NCBI RefSeq assembly: GCF_036802865.1
Contig: NZ_DAIRVK010000005.1
Location: 62,001 to 126,000, forward strand
Direction of reading: 5' to 3'
Source of the DNA: Sulfurospirillum sp036802865
GTDB lineage: Bacteria; Campylobacterota; Campylobacteria; Campylobacterales; Sulfurospirillaceae
DNA: 64,000 nucleotides
Shown in pieces: positions 7,776-17,619 of the stretch (its first letter is position 1; every line of letters starts with the position of its first letter). Below the pieces are notes generated by a model that saw only the letters and a list, made by a program, of their open reading frames with translations, ran no database searches and was not told where the DNA came from. The position numbers and the translations under genes were made by a program.

Positions 7776-10223
7776 ATGCAATACAATCCTTTAGAACTTG
7801 AAACAAAATGGCAACAAACGTGGGATCAAACCAATGCGTTTGAACCTCTTGTTGATATGAGTAAAAAGAAAAAATATATTTTAAGTATGTTTCCGTATCC
7901 TAGTGGGCGTATCCACATGGGACATGTTCGTAACTACACTATTGGCGATGCAATTGCACGTCATTACCGTAAAAATGGGTTTAATGTTCTTCACCCAATC
8001 GGTTGGGATAGTTTTGGTATGCCCGCAGAAAATGCTGCGATTAAACATGGTGTTCATCCGAAGAAATGGACGTATGAAAATATTGACTATATGCGCAAAG
8101 AGCTTGCCTCTTTAGGTCTCTCTTTCTCTAAAAAAAGAGAGTTTGCCGCAAGCGATGTGCTTTATACCAAGCATGAGCAACGTATTTTTATTGAGATGTT
8201 TAATAAAGGATTGGTGTATCAAAAAAGTGCCACACTTAACTGGTGTAATACCTGTCAAACTGTTCTTGCAAATGAGCAGGTTGAAGAGGGCTGCTGTTGG
8301 AGATGTGACAATCCCGTAGAACAACGACTACTGCCAGGTTATTACCTTAAAATTACACAGTATGCACAAGAACTTCTTGATGATTGCGAAAAGCTAAGAG
8401 AGGGATGGCCAAGTCAAGTTTTGACAATGCAAGAAAACTGGATCGGTCGCAGTGAAGGTTTGGAATTTAACTTCACCCTTAGTGATGCTTCAAAAGCAAA
8501 ACTTGGTAATCAATTTACAAGCTATAAAGTTTTTACCACTCGCCCTGATACTATTTATGGTGTAAGCTATTCAGCGCTTGCTCCTGAACATGCCATTGTT
8601 AAATATTTGATTGAGCATAAGCTATTGAGTGAAGATAAAATTGCTCAAATTAAAAAGATGCAAAGTGTGGGTGCTCGTGATCGTGCGCAAGCCCCAAAAG
8701 AGGGTGTAAGCTTAGAACTCGATGTCATTCATCCTTTAACAGGAAAAAATGTACCTGTATGGGTGGCTAACTTTGTCTTAGTCGAGTATGGTGGGGGTGC
8801 AGTTATGGCTGTTCCTGCACATGATGAGAGAGATTTTGAATTTGCGACAAAGTATGATTTAGCGATTACTCAAAGTATTGAAACGTCAACTTCTTTTGAT
8901 GGAAGAGCTGCAACAACTGACTATGGTACACTTGTTAATTCAGGTGAATTTACAGGGCTTGACTCTAAAAGCGCACAAAAAGCAATTATCGCTCATTTTG
9001 AAGCTCAAAAAATTGGTACAAAAGTTATTAATTACAAACTTCGTGACTGGGGTATTAGCCGTCAACGCTACTGGGGTGCTCCAATCCCGATGATTCATTG
9101 TCCTAAATGTGGACTTGTTCCTGAAAAAATTGAAAATTTGCCTGTTGCGCTTCCTGATGACGTAGAAATCAAAGGTGAGGGTAATCCACTCGATAAACAC
9201 CCAACATGGAAATTTACAAAATGCCCTTGTTGTGGTGAAGATGCAATCCGTGAAACCGATACTATGGATACATTCTTTCAATCCAGCTGGTATTTTTTAC
9301 GTTATACCACAGATCCATCATTATGGAATGATGCACCGTTTGATAAAGAAAGTGCTAATTACTGGATGAATGTCGATCAGTATGTTGGTGGTATTGAACA
9401 TGCCATTTTGCACCTTCTTTATTCACGTTTCTTCACAAAAGTATTGCGTGATCTAGGTTATGTAAGTTGTGACGAGCCATTTGCAAATCTTTTGACACAA
9501 GGTATGGTGCTTAAAGATGGCTCTAAGATGAGCAAATCTAAAGGCAATACGGTTGATCCGGATGCTATCATTAAAACGTATGGTGCCGATACTGCACGAC
9601 TTTTTATTCTTTTTGCAGCACCTCCTCAAAAAGAGCTTGAATGGAATGACAGTGCTGTTGAAGGAGCTTTTAGATTTTTAAAACGTTTTGCACAAAAGAG
9701 TGAAAATGCTCTAAGCTGTAAAACGCTTCCTATTATTGATCATAATACACTCTCTAAAGAGTCTAAGTATGCACGTAAAAAAGTGTACGAAGCACTCAAA
9801 AAATCCAATGAGATTTATGAAGGCACATATACCTTTAATACGCTGATTGCCGCATCAATGGAAGCATTGAATGCACTCAGTGATCAAAATGATTCCGCTG
9901 TTTGGTCAGAAGGTTATTTTGTATTGCTTAATATCTTAGAGCCAATCGTTCCGCATATATGTTGGGAAATGAGTGAATCACTTTTTGGATGCGCTAATCT
10001 AGCTCCAATTGCAATGAAAGAAGAAGTTTTTGTAGAAGATAGTATGATACTAGCTGTTACTGTTAATGGTAAAAAGCGTGCTGAAATTGAAGTTGAAACA
10101 TCTATTTCTAAAGAAGATGCTCTTGTCCTTGGTAAAGAGAGTGTCTCAAAATGGATAGAAGGAAGTGAACTCATTAAAGAGATTTATGTTCCTAATAAAT
10201 TGATTAATTTGGTGGTAAAATAA
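7776..10223 (+). CDS. leuS: Leucyl-tRNA synthetase
   Basis: Charges tRNA-Leu. Class I synthetase signatures are visible: the HIGH-type motif HMGH near residue 48 in PYPSGRIHMGHVRNY, and KMSKSKGNTV near 585 (KMSKS). The CP1 editing domain (TTRPDTIYG, AVPAHDERD) lies between about 250 and 375. CxxC pairs near 159-174 and 446-488 look like zinc sites. Full length at 815 residues. It sits between secF and lptE, as in Campylobacter. Confidence 0.97.
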   Translation: MQYNPLELETKWQQTWDQTNAFEPLVDMSKKKKYILSMFPYPSGRIHMGHVRNYTIGDAIARHYRKNGFNVLHPIGWDSFGMPAENAAIKHGVHPKKWTYENIDYMRKELASLGLSFSKKREFAASDVLYTKHEQRIFIEMFNKGLVYQKSATLNWCNTCQTVLANEQVEEGCCWRCDNPVEQRLLPGYYLKITQYAQELLDDCEKLREGWPSQVLTMQENWIGRSEGLEFNFTLSDASKAKLGNQFTSYKVFTTRPDTIYGVSYSALAPEHAIVKYLIEHKLLSEDKIAQIKKMQSVGARDRAQAPKEGVSLELDVIHPLTGKNVPVWVANFVLVEYGGGAVMAVPAHDERDFEFATKYDLAITQSIETSTSFDGRAATTDYGTLVNSGEFTGLDSKSAQKAIIAHFEAQKIGTKVINYKLRDWGISRQRYWGAPIPMIHCPKCGLVPEKIENLPVALPDDVEIKGEGNPLDKHPTWKFTKCPCCGEDAIRETDTMDTFFQSSWYFLRYTTDPSLWNDAPFDKESANYWMNVDQYVGGIEHAILHLLYSRFFTKVLRDLGYVSCDEPFANLLTQGMVLKDGSKMSKSKGNTVDPDAIIKTYGADTARLFILFAAPPQKELEWNDSAVEGAFRFLKRFAQKSENALSCKTLPIIDHNTLSKESKYARKKVYEALKKSNEIYEGTYTFNTLIAASMEALNALSDQNDSAVWSEGYFVLLNILEPIVPHICWEMSESLFGCANLAPIAMKEEVFVEDSMILAVTVNGKKRAEIEVETSISKEDALVLGKESVSKWIEGSELIKEIYVPNKLINLVVK

Positions 10224-10224
10224 G

Positions 10225-10740
10225 ATGAAACAACTTTTTCTTGGACTCTTGATCGCAGTTTTAATTAGTGGATGCAGTTATAAACCATCATCCTATTATG
10301 CAAAAAAAGCATTGGGACAAAACATTTATGCAGAAGTTACGATCTCAAGGCAAGATCCAAGGAACAGTGTTTTAATTAAAGATGCTGTTAATGAAGCGGT
10401 TGTTAGCCGATTTGGTGCGAAATTGGTAAGCAAAGAAAAAGCGGATACTGTTTTAAAAATAAGCATAGGTTCAATCTCTTTTTCACCTATCGTTTATGAT
10501 AAATACGGCTATGTTATTTCTTATAAAACAACGGTTGTTTTGGCAATGCAGTATGAAGATGAAAATAAAAAAGTTCAGAAATTGACAGCAACTGGAGAGT
10601 ATGACTTCTCGATTGAATCTAACAGTGTTGTCTCTGATAATAACCGTTTTGATGCCATTCGTTACGCGGCATCAGATGCTTTAGATGAGTTTGTTTCCAA
10701 GATTTCTATCAAAGGACTCCGAAATGGCAACAACAATTAA
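10225..10740 (+). CDS. lptE: LptE-like LPS-assembly lipoprotein
   Basis: A 171-residue outer-membrane lipoprotein: hydrophobic signal followed by the lipobox ISGC (Cys18). The remainder is a mixed alpha/beta domain of LptE type. LptE plugs the LptD barrel and assists insertion of lipopolysaccharide in the outer membrane. Identity rests on length, lipobox and position directly after leuS, where the Campylobacter lptE also lies; the sequence itself is weakly conserved. Its end overlaps the start of the next gene by 17 bases. Confidence 0.75.
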   Translation: MKQLFLGLLIAVLISGCSYKPSSYYAKKALGQNIYAEVTISRQDPRNSVLIKDAVNEAVVSRFGAKLVSKEKADTVLKISIGSISFSPIVYDKYGYVISYKTTVVLAMQYEDENKKVQKLTATGEYDFSIESNSVVSDNNRFDAIRYAASDALDEFVSKISIKGLRNGNNN

Positions 10741-12268
10741 TGAAATCATAAGAGACTCTTTAGAACTCATCAAGGCTGAACATCTTAATTTAACACCTGA
10801 TAATTATGCCAAAGTCTTTTGCAAAGTCGCAAAGCAAAAAGGTGTTATTGTTGAAGATTGTCAAAAGGTTGATAAATATACAAAAAAGCTTGATCCAAAT
10901 ATTGTAACGGATATGAAGCGTTTTAATATTAGCACGGTTGATGAACTTCTCTCTTTTTTAGTTGCAAAACTTAATCGAGCCAATGAAGGAGATGCCCTTA
11001 AAATGGTCAATACTTTGGCTATTTTAACCAAACGTATACTTCAAGCTATTACGCTTTTACATGACACTAAAGCGACCAACCTTGCAAATGCTTCGTTAGA
11101 ACGACTTGATTTCCACCAAAATCTTCAATCTATTGATCTTGTTAAAGAGAAGTGGTTTGATTTTATTTCAAATTATGATGATAGCTATTTGAAAAAGTTA
11201 GATGCCTTTGGTCATGTGACTAAAGATGATCTCGAAGTGATGGTTCGAGATTTAATTAAGATTTTAAGTAAAGATAACAGCACTGAACTTTACAAAACAT
11301 TGGTTCCCCTTATTATTGCATCACTATCGCCTTCTATCGCTTCTGGTATGAATGATGAATTAGCTTCAATTAGCAATGAATTACGCAATTCTCCTGATGC
11401 TTTAGGTACACCTGCCCTTCAGCAAGAGATCAAACATTTGATTGGAAAACGCATCGATCTTGATAAAGCAGAAGTACAAAAAAAAGTTGCAGCACTCGAT
11501 AAAATTCTTGATGAGATTAATAAAAAGATTCTTGAACTTATTCAAAGCAGTAACTTTAGCCATGAACAGGTTAAAGTTATTAAAAAAGATTTGCAAAGTA
11601 TAAACTTTCAACAAGACAGTTTTGAGACGGTACAAGTTAAGCTTCTCAATATCGCTTCTTCTTTAGAGAGTGAAACCAGATCTCTTAGTGAAAAAATGAT
11701 CAGCAATCAAGAGACTATCACTAAGCTTCAAAACCGTATCTCTAAACTTGAATCAGCCCTTTTAGTTGCTAAGCAAGAGGTAAAAGAAGATTATCTGACT
11801 CATGTGGCAACCAAACGTGCACTTGCGAATGAAATGAGTCGTGTCGAAGATGCCTTTATGCGTTATAAAATTGACTATACACTCTGTTTTATTGATATTG
11901 ATCACTTTAAAATGGTGAACGATACCTATGGCCATGAAGCAGGGGATGTTATTCTCTCAACAGTAGGAAAAATCTTACGTAAATACATTCGTCAAGTTGA
12001 TTTTGTAGGACGTTATGGTGGCGAAGAGTTTTTAGTCATTCTTCCAAGTACGGATCTTCCTCAAGCGATTCACTTTGCAGACAAAATTAGAGCGATTGTT
12101 GAGCAGTTTAAATTTCTCTATAAAAATGAACGTATCAATGTGACGGTGAGTTGTGGTGTTTCGCAGCGCTCACAGCAAAAATCAAGCGATGAAACGCTTA
12201 GTGCAGCGGATGGCTTTTTATATAAAGCAAAAGAAGCTGGCCGTAATCAAGTGATGCCTGTGCTTTAA
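10724..12268 (+). CDS. GGDEF-domain protein (putative diguanylate cyclase)
   Basis: A 514-residue soluble protein. Residues 1 to about 340 are mostly helical without a recognised domain and end in a coiled coil. Residues ~345-514 are a GGDEF domain with DIDHFKMVNDTYGH and the active-site variant GGEEF. An RxxD (RQVD) lies in the position of the product-inhibition site, so it is probably an active, feedback-regulated c-di-GMP synthase. No membrane segment or receiver domain is seen. ATG 10724 has AAGGA eight bases upstream and is preferred over the earlier TTG at 10685. folC follows with a 1-base overlap. Confidence 0.88.
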   Translation: MATTINEIIRDSLELIKAEHLNLTPDNYAKVFCKVAKQKGVIVEDCQKVDKYTKKLDPNIVTDMKRFNISTVDELLSFLVAKLNRANEGDALKMVNTLAILTKRILQAITLLHDTKATNLANASLERLDFHQNLQSIDLVKEKWFDFISNYDDSYLKKLDAFGHVTKDDLEVMVRDLIKILSKDNSTELYKTLVPLIIASLSPSIASGMNDELASISNELRNSPDALGTPALQQEIKHLIGKRIDLDKAEVQKKVAALDKILDEINKKILELIQSSNFSHEQVKVIKKDLQSINFQQDSFETVQVKLLNIASSLESETRSLSEKMISNQETITKLQNRISKLESALLVAKQEVKEDYLTHVATKRALANEMSRVEDAFMRYKIDYTLCFIDIDHFKMVNDTYGHEAGDVILSTVGKILRKYIRQVDFVGRYGGEEFLVILPSTDLPQAIHFADKIRAIVEQFKFLYKNERINVTVSCGVSQRSQQKSSDETLSAADGFLYKAKEAGRNQVMPVL

Positions 12269-13422
12269 TGCGACTGCAACCTTTTTTAGAGACTAAACCA
12301 CTTTTTTATGATGAGATTGATTATGCTCGTATGCCAAAAGCTTACCAAAGTATAGCGTCTTATTTTAATCTTCCTAAAATTATTCATCTTGTAGGCACCA
12401 ATGGCAAGGGGACTACGGGACGTTTTTTAGCCCAGATGCTTCTTTCAAATGGCCTACATGTAGGACATTACACCTCGCCTCATATTCTTAAGTTTAATGA
12501 GCGCATTTGGTTTGATGGTTCGGATGTCGAAGATGCAGTATTGGAAAAAGTGCATGAAAAACTACTCACTTTACTGGATCCTTCTTTTGCACAAGCACTT
12601 TCTTATTTTGAGTATACCACGCTTTTAGCAATGCTTTTTTTCTCTGAAACATGCGATTATGTGGTTCTTGAAGCAGGACTTGGTGGGGAATACGATGCGA
12701 CCAATGTTTTTCCTAAATGCCTCTCTGTTATTACCCCTATTGGGCTAGATCATCAAGCTTTTTTAGGGGAAAGTCTTGAGGAGATTGCTCAAACAAAAAT
12801 TAACAGTGCAACAACCGATATGATTATAGCCAAGCAGTATGATTTAAAGGTCTATCCTATTGCACTTCTCAAATCACAAGAATTACGAAGTGAAATTTAT
12901 TGTGTTGAACTATTTTTTAATGAAGCAAAAAATAAAGCGTTAAATGCCTATGCTAGCAAACATCATTTACCACTTTATTTACAAGAAAATTTTCAAACCG
13001 CACTTTGTGCATTAAATGTCATGGGTTATAATATTGATCTTGAAACCTTTTACCCTCAGGTTTTGCAAGGACGTTTTCAAAAATTGATGCCTAATGTTAC
13101 GATTGATGTGGGGCATAATGTGATGGCGGCAGAGGCATTGGTTGCCAGTTTAGGCAAAAAAAAGGTTATGTTGGTCTATAATAGTTACAAAGATAAAGAT
13201 TTTAAAACGATTTTATCGATTTTAAAACCAATTATCGAAGCGATTTTAGTGATAGAGATTGATAGCCCAAGAGCTGTAGAGAAGTCTGCATTGTATGACG
13301 TCGCTTACACGTTAGAGCTTCCTATCTCTTCTTTTATAGGCATTCAGAACGATAAAGAGTATTTGGTATTTGGCTCTTTTTCAGTGACGGAAGCATTTTT
13401 AAAGGCTGTATGTGAAAAATAA
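12268..13422 (+). CDS. folC: Folylpolyglutamate synthase / dihydrofolate synthase
   Basis: Mur-ligase-type enzyme that ligates glutamate to folates (and often to dihydropteroate). ATP-binding motif VGTNGKGTTGR near residue 41, YTSPHILKFNERI near 67, AGLGGEYDATN near 136 and ITPIGLDH near 157 are typical. 384 residues, slightly short for the family. Its start codon overlaps the previous stop and its end overlaps the next GTG start, so it is in the middle of a tightly coupled operon. Confidence 0.93.
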   Translation: MRLQPFLETKPLFYDEIDYARMPKAYQSIASYFNLPKIIHLVGTNGKGTTGRFLAQMLLSNGLHVGHYTSPHILKFNERIWFDGSDVEDAVLEKVHEKLLTLLDPSFAQALSYFEYTTLLAMLFFSETCDYVVLEAGLGGEYDATNVFPKCLSVITPIGLDHQAFLGESLEEIAQTKINSATTDMIIAKQYDLKVYPIALLKSQELRSEIYCVELFFNEAKNKALNAYASKHHLPLYLQENFQTALCALNVMGYNIDLETFYPQVLQGRFQKLMPNVTIDVGHNVMAAEALVASLGKKKVMLVYNSYKDKDFKTILSILKPIIEAILVIEIDSPRAVEKSALYDVAYTLELPISSFIGIQNDKEYLVFGSFSVTEAFLKAVCEK

Positions 13423-14314
13423 ATTTACCGTTACGATCTCAGATGTGCATGGTTCACGACACTTTTTATTGCATCAGATCATTAAAAAGTTTTTGCTCTA
13501 CTTTACGTTGTTTGTTGCTTTGGTGATTTTAGTAGGTAGTTTTGTGATTTTATTTTTAATGCATGAAGTTTCATCTCTTGAGGCAAAAAAAGAGAGTGCC
13601 TTCCAAGAACGTAATGTTTTGTTAGCCCAAAATGAGTCTCTGCAAGAAGAGATCTCCGAAAAATCAAAAGAGTATGAAGCGATTCGCGATAAAATCAGTA
13701 ATGTTGAAGAGCTCATTGGTCTTAGAGTCAATGATGAAGATAACCTTGATACAAGACTTGAAGAGATTGACTTAGCGGCACTACAGCAAAAGACTTTTTT
13801 TGATAACATCCCAAGTGGTGATGTTATGGCGTACAGTGAGTTTTCATCGCGTTTTGGTTGGAGAGAAAACCCTATTTTAAAACGTAAAGAATTTCATGCG
13901 GGTACGGATTTGAGAGCCCCTATTGGAACACCTGTTTTAGCGCCAGCAGATGGTGTTGTCAAATTTGTTCAGTATAATCAAAACAGTGGTTATGGTAATG
14001 TTGTCTCTCTCAGCCATAATTATGGATTTGAAAGTTATTATGCACATTTACTCAATAAACCTATTGTTAAAGAGGGGCAGTTTGTTAAAAAAGGCGATGT
14101 GATTGCTTATTCTGGAAACAGTGGAATGTCTACAGGTCCGCATTTACATTATGAAATTAAGTTTATAGGACGTCTTTTAGACCCAGAATCTTTTTTAAGA
14201 TGGAAGGGTGCTAACTTTAAAGAAATCTTTCAAAAGGAGAAGAGAGTCACATGGGAATCTTTAATAAAGTTGATCAGTTCACAACAACAGTACCCGCTTC
14301 CGAAACAACCATAG
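13412..14314 (+). CDS. M23-family peptidoglycan endopeptidase (Csd1/Csd2-like)
   Basis: A membrane-anchored LytM protein: transmembrane helix near residues 25-52, coiled coil about 55-110, then an M23 domain with FGWRENP, the zinc ligands in HAGTDLRAP, and HLHYE near residue 247. In H. pylori the same place between folC and the bactofilin ccmA holds two cell-shape M23 genes (csd2, csd1); here there is one. It is therefore a likely shape-determining endopeptidase that cuts peptidoglycan cross-links in the periplasm. GTG 13412 overlaps folC and has AAAGG upstream. Confidence 0.9.
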   Translation: MKNKFTVTISDVHGSRHFLLHQIIKKFLLYFTLFVALVILVGSFVILFLMHEVSSLEAKKESAFQERNVLLAQNESLQEEISEKSKEYEAIRDKISNVEELIGLRVNDEDNLDTRLEEIDLAALQQKTFFDNIPSGDVMAYSEFSSRFGWRENPILKRKEFHAGTDLRAPIGTPVLAPADGVVKFVQYNQNSGYGNVVSLSHNYGFESYYAHLLNKPIVKEGQFVKKGDVIAYSGNSGMSTGPHLHYEIKFIGRLLDPESFLRWKGANFKEIFQKEKRVTWESLIKLISSQQQYPLPKQP

Positions 14315-14649
14315 TAGCGAGTGGAGCTAAAATTGAGGGTATCTTTAACTGTCAGACACGTTTACATGTAGACGGTGAAATTATTGGTAAAGTTCTCTCT
14401 GATAGCATTGTTATCATCGGAAAACAAGGTAAAATCAGTGGTGAAATTAATGCCAGTCGTTTGATTATCAACGGTCTTTTTGAAGGTAATGCCAATTGCG
14501 ACAATGTCGAAGTATTGGAAGGTGGCAAATTTCTAGGAAAAGTCATTGCTAAAGAACTTGTCATTGAAGCAAAAGCTATTTTTGAAGGTGAAAGTAAAAT
14601 TAAAACGGAGAGTGCAGAAGCCCCTTCGTATGAAGAACAAAGGGATTGA
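14251..14649 (+). CDS. Bactofilin (CcmA-like)
   Basis: A 132-residue polymer-forming cytoskeletal protein. The central DUF583/bactofilin domain is a right-handed beta helix, recognisable by its short repeating strands (about residues 25-110, e.g. GEIIGKV, KISGEINASRL, GNANCDNVEV). H. pylori CcmA, needed for helical shape, is encoded in the same place. The ATG lies inside the end of the M23 gene in another frame (64-base overlap), with AAAGGAG upstream, implying coordinated expression of enzyme and scaffold. Confidence 0.93.
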   Translation: MGIFNKVDQFTTTVPASETTIVASGAKIEGIFNCQTRLHVDGEIIGKVLSDSIVIIGKQGKISGEINASRLIINGLFEGNANCDNVEVLEGGKFLGKVIAKELVIEAKAIFEGESKIKTESAEAPSYEEQRD

Positions 14650-17619
14650 TTGTTACAAGCTGCGTTTTACGAATTTTTACAAACAAAAAATGACTTCCAA
14701 CTTTTAGGTGTTAAAGGCGAAAAAGAGGCTTTTTTAGCCTCTGAGATCGCTCTTTTCCTTGGTAAAAAAAGCTATGTTTTACCCGATCTTAGAGCTAACA
14801 GTGGCGATGATCTACTCTCCTTTCATGAAGAAATGGTGGAACTTTTACGGGTTTTACATGCTTTTTATCAAGATCAATCTACGAAAAAGATTTTAATTTC
14901 TCCTCTACGTACGCTGTTAACTCCACTACCAAAAGCAGACCTTTTTGATACCTTTGTTTTAGAGTTTGGAATGCGTTTACATCTTGAACGTTTTCGTGAA
15001 CAGATGTATTATTGGGGCTATCTTGCCGTCGATGTTGTCCAAGGAAAAGGCGAAATTTCTATCCGTGGCGACATCATCGACATCTTCCCACCCGATAGTG
15101 AAAAAGCCCTTCGTTTAAGCCTTTTTGATGATGAAGTAGAAAGCATTCGTCTTTTTGACTGTGAAAGTCAAAAAAGTACCAAAGAAGAATTGGAGAGCTA
15201 TACACTTTTCCCTGCACTGTTTGCGCTGGATGAAGAACGCCATACTCTGATGCAAAAGCGTATAGATTCGCTTAAAAGTGACAGTTTTACTAAAGATATT
15301 CACTCCCTAGGTCTATGGGTTTTAGGCGAGAGTGGCGCGGTTTACACCGATACATTTAAAACCTATTTGAGTATGGACGCGGTAGAAGAGCTTGCAGAAA
15401 TCGCTTTGTTTGATGAAGAGGGGGCTAAAAGCCTTCAAAATCTTCCTTGTATACCCGAAGCTAAAAGTTACCGAGAAATTGCACCATCAAATATTAAAAC
15501 ATTTATAGAACTCCACCAAAAAAAGAAGATTACGCTCTTAGCTAAAAACGAAGTGTTGCTCCGTATGGTTGATGTGGATTCTACGCATATCAAATGGGTT
15601 CAGAGTGAGCGCATTGTCAATATCATGAATGCCGAAGAGATTATTCTCTCCCTCAACAAACCTACCACTAAGCTCAAACGCAAACGTGCCAATATTGTTT
15701 TGGATGAGCTTAAAAATGGCGATTATGTAGTGCATGAAAATTACGGCATTGGTATTTTCAAAGGGCTTACACAAGCGACTGTTTTAGGGGCAACGAAAGA
15801 TTTTGTTCTTATTGAGTATTTGGGTGATGATAAGCTTTTACTTCCAGTTGAAAACTTGCATGTCATAGACCGTTACATTGGCGAGAGTGGTGGATTGGTT
15901 AGTGTTGATCGTCTTGGCAAGGGAACATTCCAGAAACTCAAAGCGAAAACCAGAGAACGCCTTTTAGAGATAGCGAGTGAAATCGTCGCCATTGCCGCTA
16001 AGCGCGAAATGGTTGATGGACTCAGCATCAAAGTAGAAGAGGGCGAAATGGCACAGTTTGAGGCTGATGCAGGTTTTGCTTATACGGAAGATCAAAAACG
16101 TGTCATCACTGAGATCCTAACCGATTTTAGCGGCGGTAAAATGATGGACAGACTCTTAAGCGGTGATGTCGGCTTTGGTAAAACGGAAGTAGCTATGAAT
16201 GCCATTTTTGCAACCGTTCACAAAGGTTTTCAAGCCCTTCTTATCGCTCCTACAACACTTTTATGTTCGCAACATTTTAAAAGCCTCTCATCTCGTTTTG
16301 CAAAATACAATATTAAAGTAGCACAATTAGATCGTTTTACGACAGCGGCTCAAAAGCAGGTAATTTTAAAAGAACTCAAAAGCGGCGCATTGCAAGTGTG
16401 TGTGGGAACGCATTCACTTTTTGAAGTGGAACTGTTCAATCCAGCTCTTGTGGTAGTTGATGAAGAGCATAAATTTGGTGTGAAGCAAAAAGAGAAGCTC
16501 AAAAATTTTAGAGAAAATGTGCATATTCTCTCCATGAGTGCAACCCCGATTCCTCGAAGTCTCAATATGGCACTGAGTTCCATTAAGCAGTATTCCCAAC
16601 TTCTTACCCCTCCAAATGATAGAGAAGATGTGCGAACCTTTGTCAAAGAGTACGATGAAAAGGTCATCAAAGAGGCGATTATTCGTGAGATGCGACGAGG
16701 AGGGCAGGTCTTCTTTGTTCACAATCGCATCGCGACCATTGAAGCCAAACGCAAAGAGTTGCTCGGCATGATGCCCAATCTTCGCATCTTAACGCTTCAC
16801 TCAGAAATTAGTGCGACGGTGACCGAAAAAGAGATGTTGCATTTTGAAGAGAAGTCATACGATGTGCTTTTAAGCACCTCCATCATCGAATCAGGCATCC
16901 ACATTCCTAATGTGAATACGATCATCATTGATTCTGCCGATCACTTTGGTATGGCTGATCTTCACCAACTTCGTGGTCGTGTAGGACGAAGTAAGCGCCA
17001 AGGGTTTTGTTACTTTTTGGTGAAAGATAAAGAAGAACTCTCGGAATCTGCTAAAAAACGTCTTATTGCCCTTGAGTCAAATTCTTATCTTGGCAGTGGT
17101 TCAATTTTGGCGTACCATGACCTTGAGATCAGAGGTGGTGGTAACTTAGTCGGTGAAGCACAAAGTGGACATCTTAAAAACATTGGGTATTCACTTTATC
17201 TGCGAATGCTTGAAGACGCCATCAATGCACTTTTGGGTAAAACACCGATTGCTTCACGTGAAGTGGACATCAAGCTTTCTATCAGTGCGTTTATCAGCGA
17301 TACCTATATTACCGAAGATCGCGTACGATTAGAGCTTTACCGACGTCTGAGCAAATGCAGAAGTATTCATGATGTTTTAGAGATTGAAGAAGAGATGCTA
17401 GATCGCTTTGGAAAGCTTGATATCCCAACCAAGCAGTTCTTGCAACTCATTGAGATCAAAATTTTAGCGACAGGGCAAAATATTACCCTTATTTCCAATT
17501 ACGGACAGAATATCACCATCAAATACGAAGATGAGAAAAAAATTACACTGCAATCACGCAGTCGCGATAATGACGATGTCATTGCAACCGTGTTAACACA
17601 TTTAAGGATTAAAGCGTGA
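14650..17619 (+). CDS. mfd: Transcription-repair coupling factor
   Basis: Removes RNA polymerase stalled at DNA lesions and recruits UvrA. The 989-residue protein has a UvrB-like N-terminal part, the RNA-polymerase-interaction domain around 350-400 (GDYVVHENYGIGIFKG), and a superfamily 2 helicase core: GDVGFGKTEVA (Walker A, near 505), VVDEEHKFG (DEEH) and GRVGRSKRQGF (motif VI). The C-terminal TRCF domain is present. It starts with TTG directly after the bactofilin stop, with AGGG upstream. Somewhat shorter than the E. coli protein, as is usual in this phylum. Confidence 0.96.
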   Translation: MLQAAFYEFLQTKNDFQLLGVKGEKEAFLASEIALFLGKKSYVLPDLRANSGDDLLSFHEEMVELLRVLHAFYQDQSTKKILISPLRTLLTPLPKADLFDTFVLEFGMRLHLERFREQMYYWGYLAVDVVQGKGEISIRGDIIDIFPPDSEKALRLSLFDDEVESIRLFDCESQKSTKEELESYTLFPALFALDEERHTLMQKRIDSLKSDSFTKDIHSLGLWVLGESGAVYTDTFKTYLSMDAVEELAEIALFDEEGAKSLQNLPCIPEAKSYREIAPSNIKTFIELHQKKKITLLAKNEVLLRMVDVDSTHIKWVQSERIVNIMNAEEIILSLNKPTTKLKRKRANIVLDELKNGDYVVHENYGIGIFKGLTQATVLGATKDFVLIEYLGDDKLLLPVENLHVIDRYIGESGGLVSVDRLGKGTFQKLKAKTRERLLEIASEIVAIAAKREMVDGLSIKVEEGEMAQFEADAGFAYTEDQKRVITEILTDFSGGKMMDRLLSGDVGFGKTEVAMNAIFATVHKGFQALLIAPTTLLCSQHFKSLSSRFAKYNIKVAQLDRFTTAAQKQVILKELKSGALQVCVGTHSLFEVELFNPALVVVDEEHKFGVKQKEKLKNFRENVHILSMSATPIPRSLNMALSSIKQYSQLLTPPNDREDVRTFVKEYDEKVIKEAIIREMRRGGQVFFVHNRIATIEAKRKELLGMMPNLRILTLHSEISATVTEKEMLHFEEKSYDVLLSTSIIESGIHIPNVNTIIIDSADHFGMADLHQLRGRVGRSKRQGFCYFLVKDKEELSESAKKRLIALESNSYLGSGSILAYHDLEIRGGGNLVGEAQSGHLKNIGYSLYLRMLEDAINALLGKTPIASREVDIKLSISAFISDTYITEDRVRLELYRRLSKCRSIHDVLEIEEEMLDRFGKLDIPTKQFLQLIEIKILATGQNITLISNYGQNITIKYEDEKKITLQSRSRDNDDVIATVLTHLRIKA

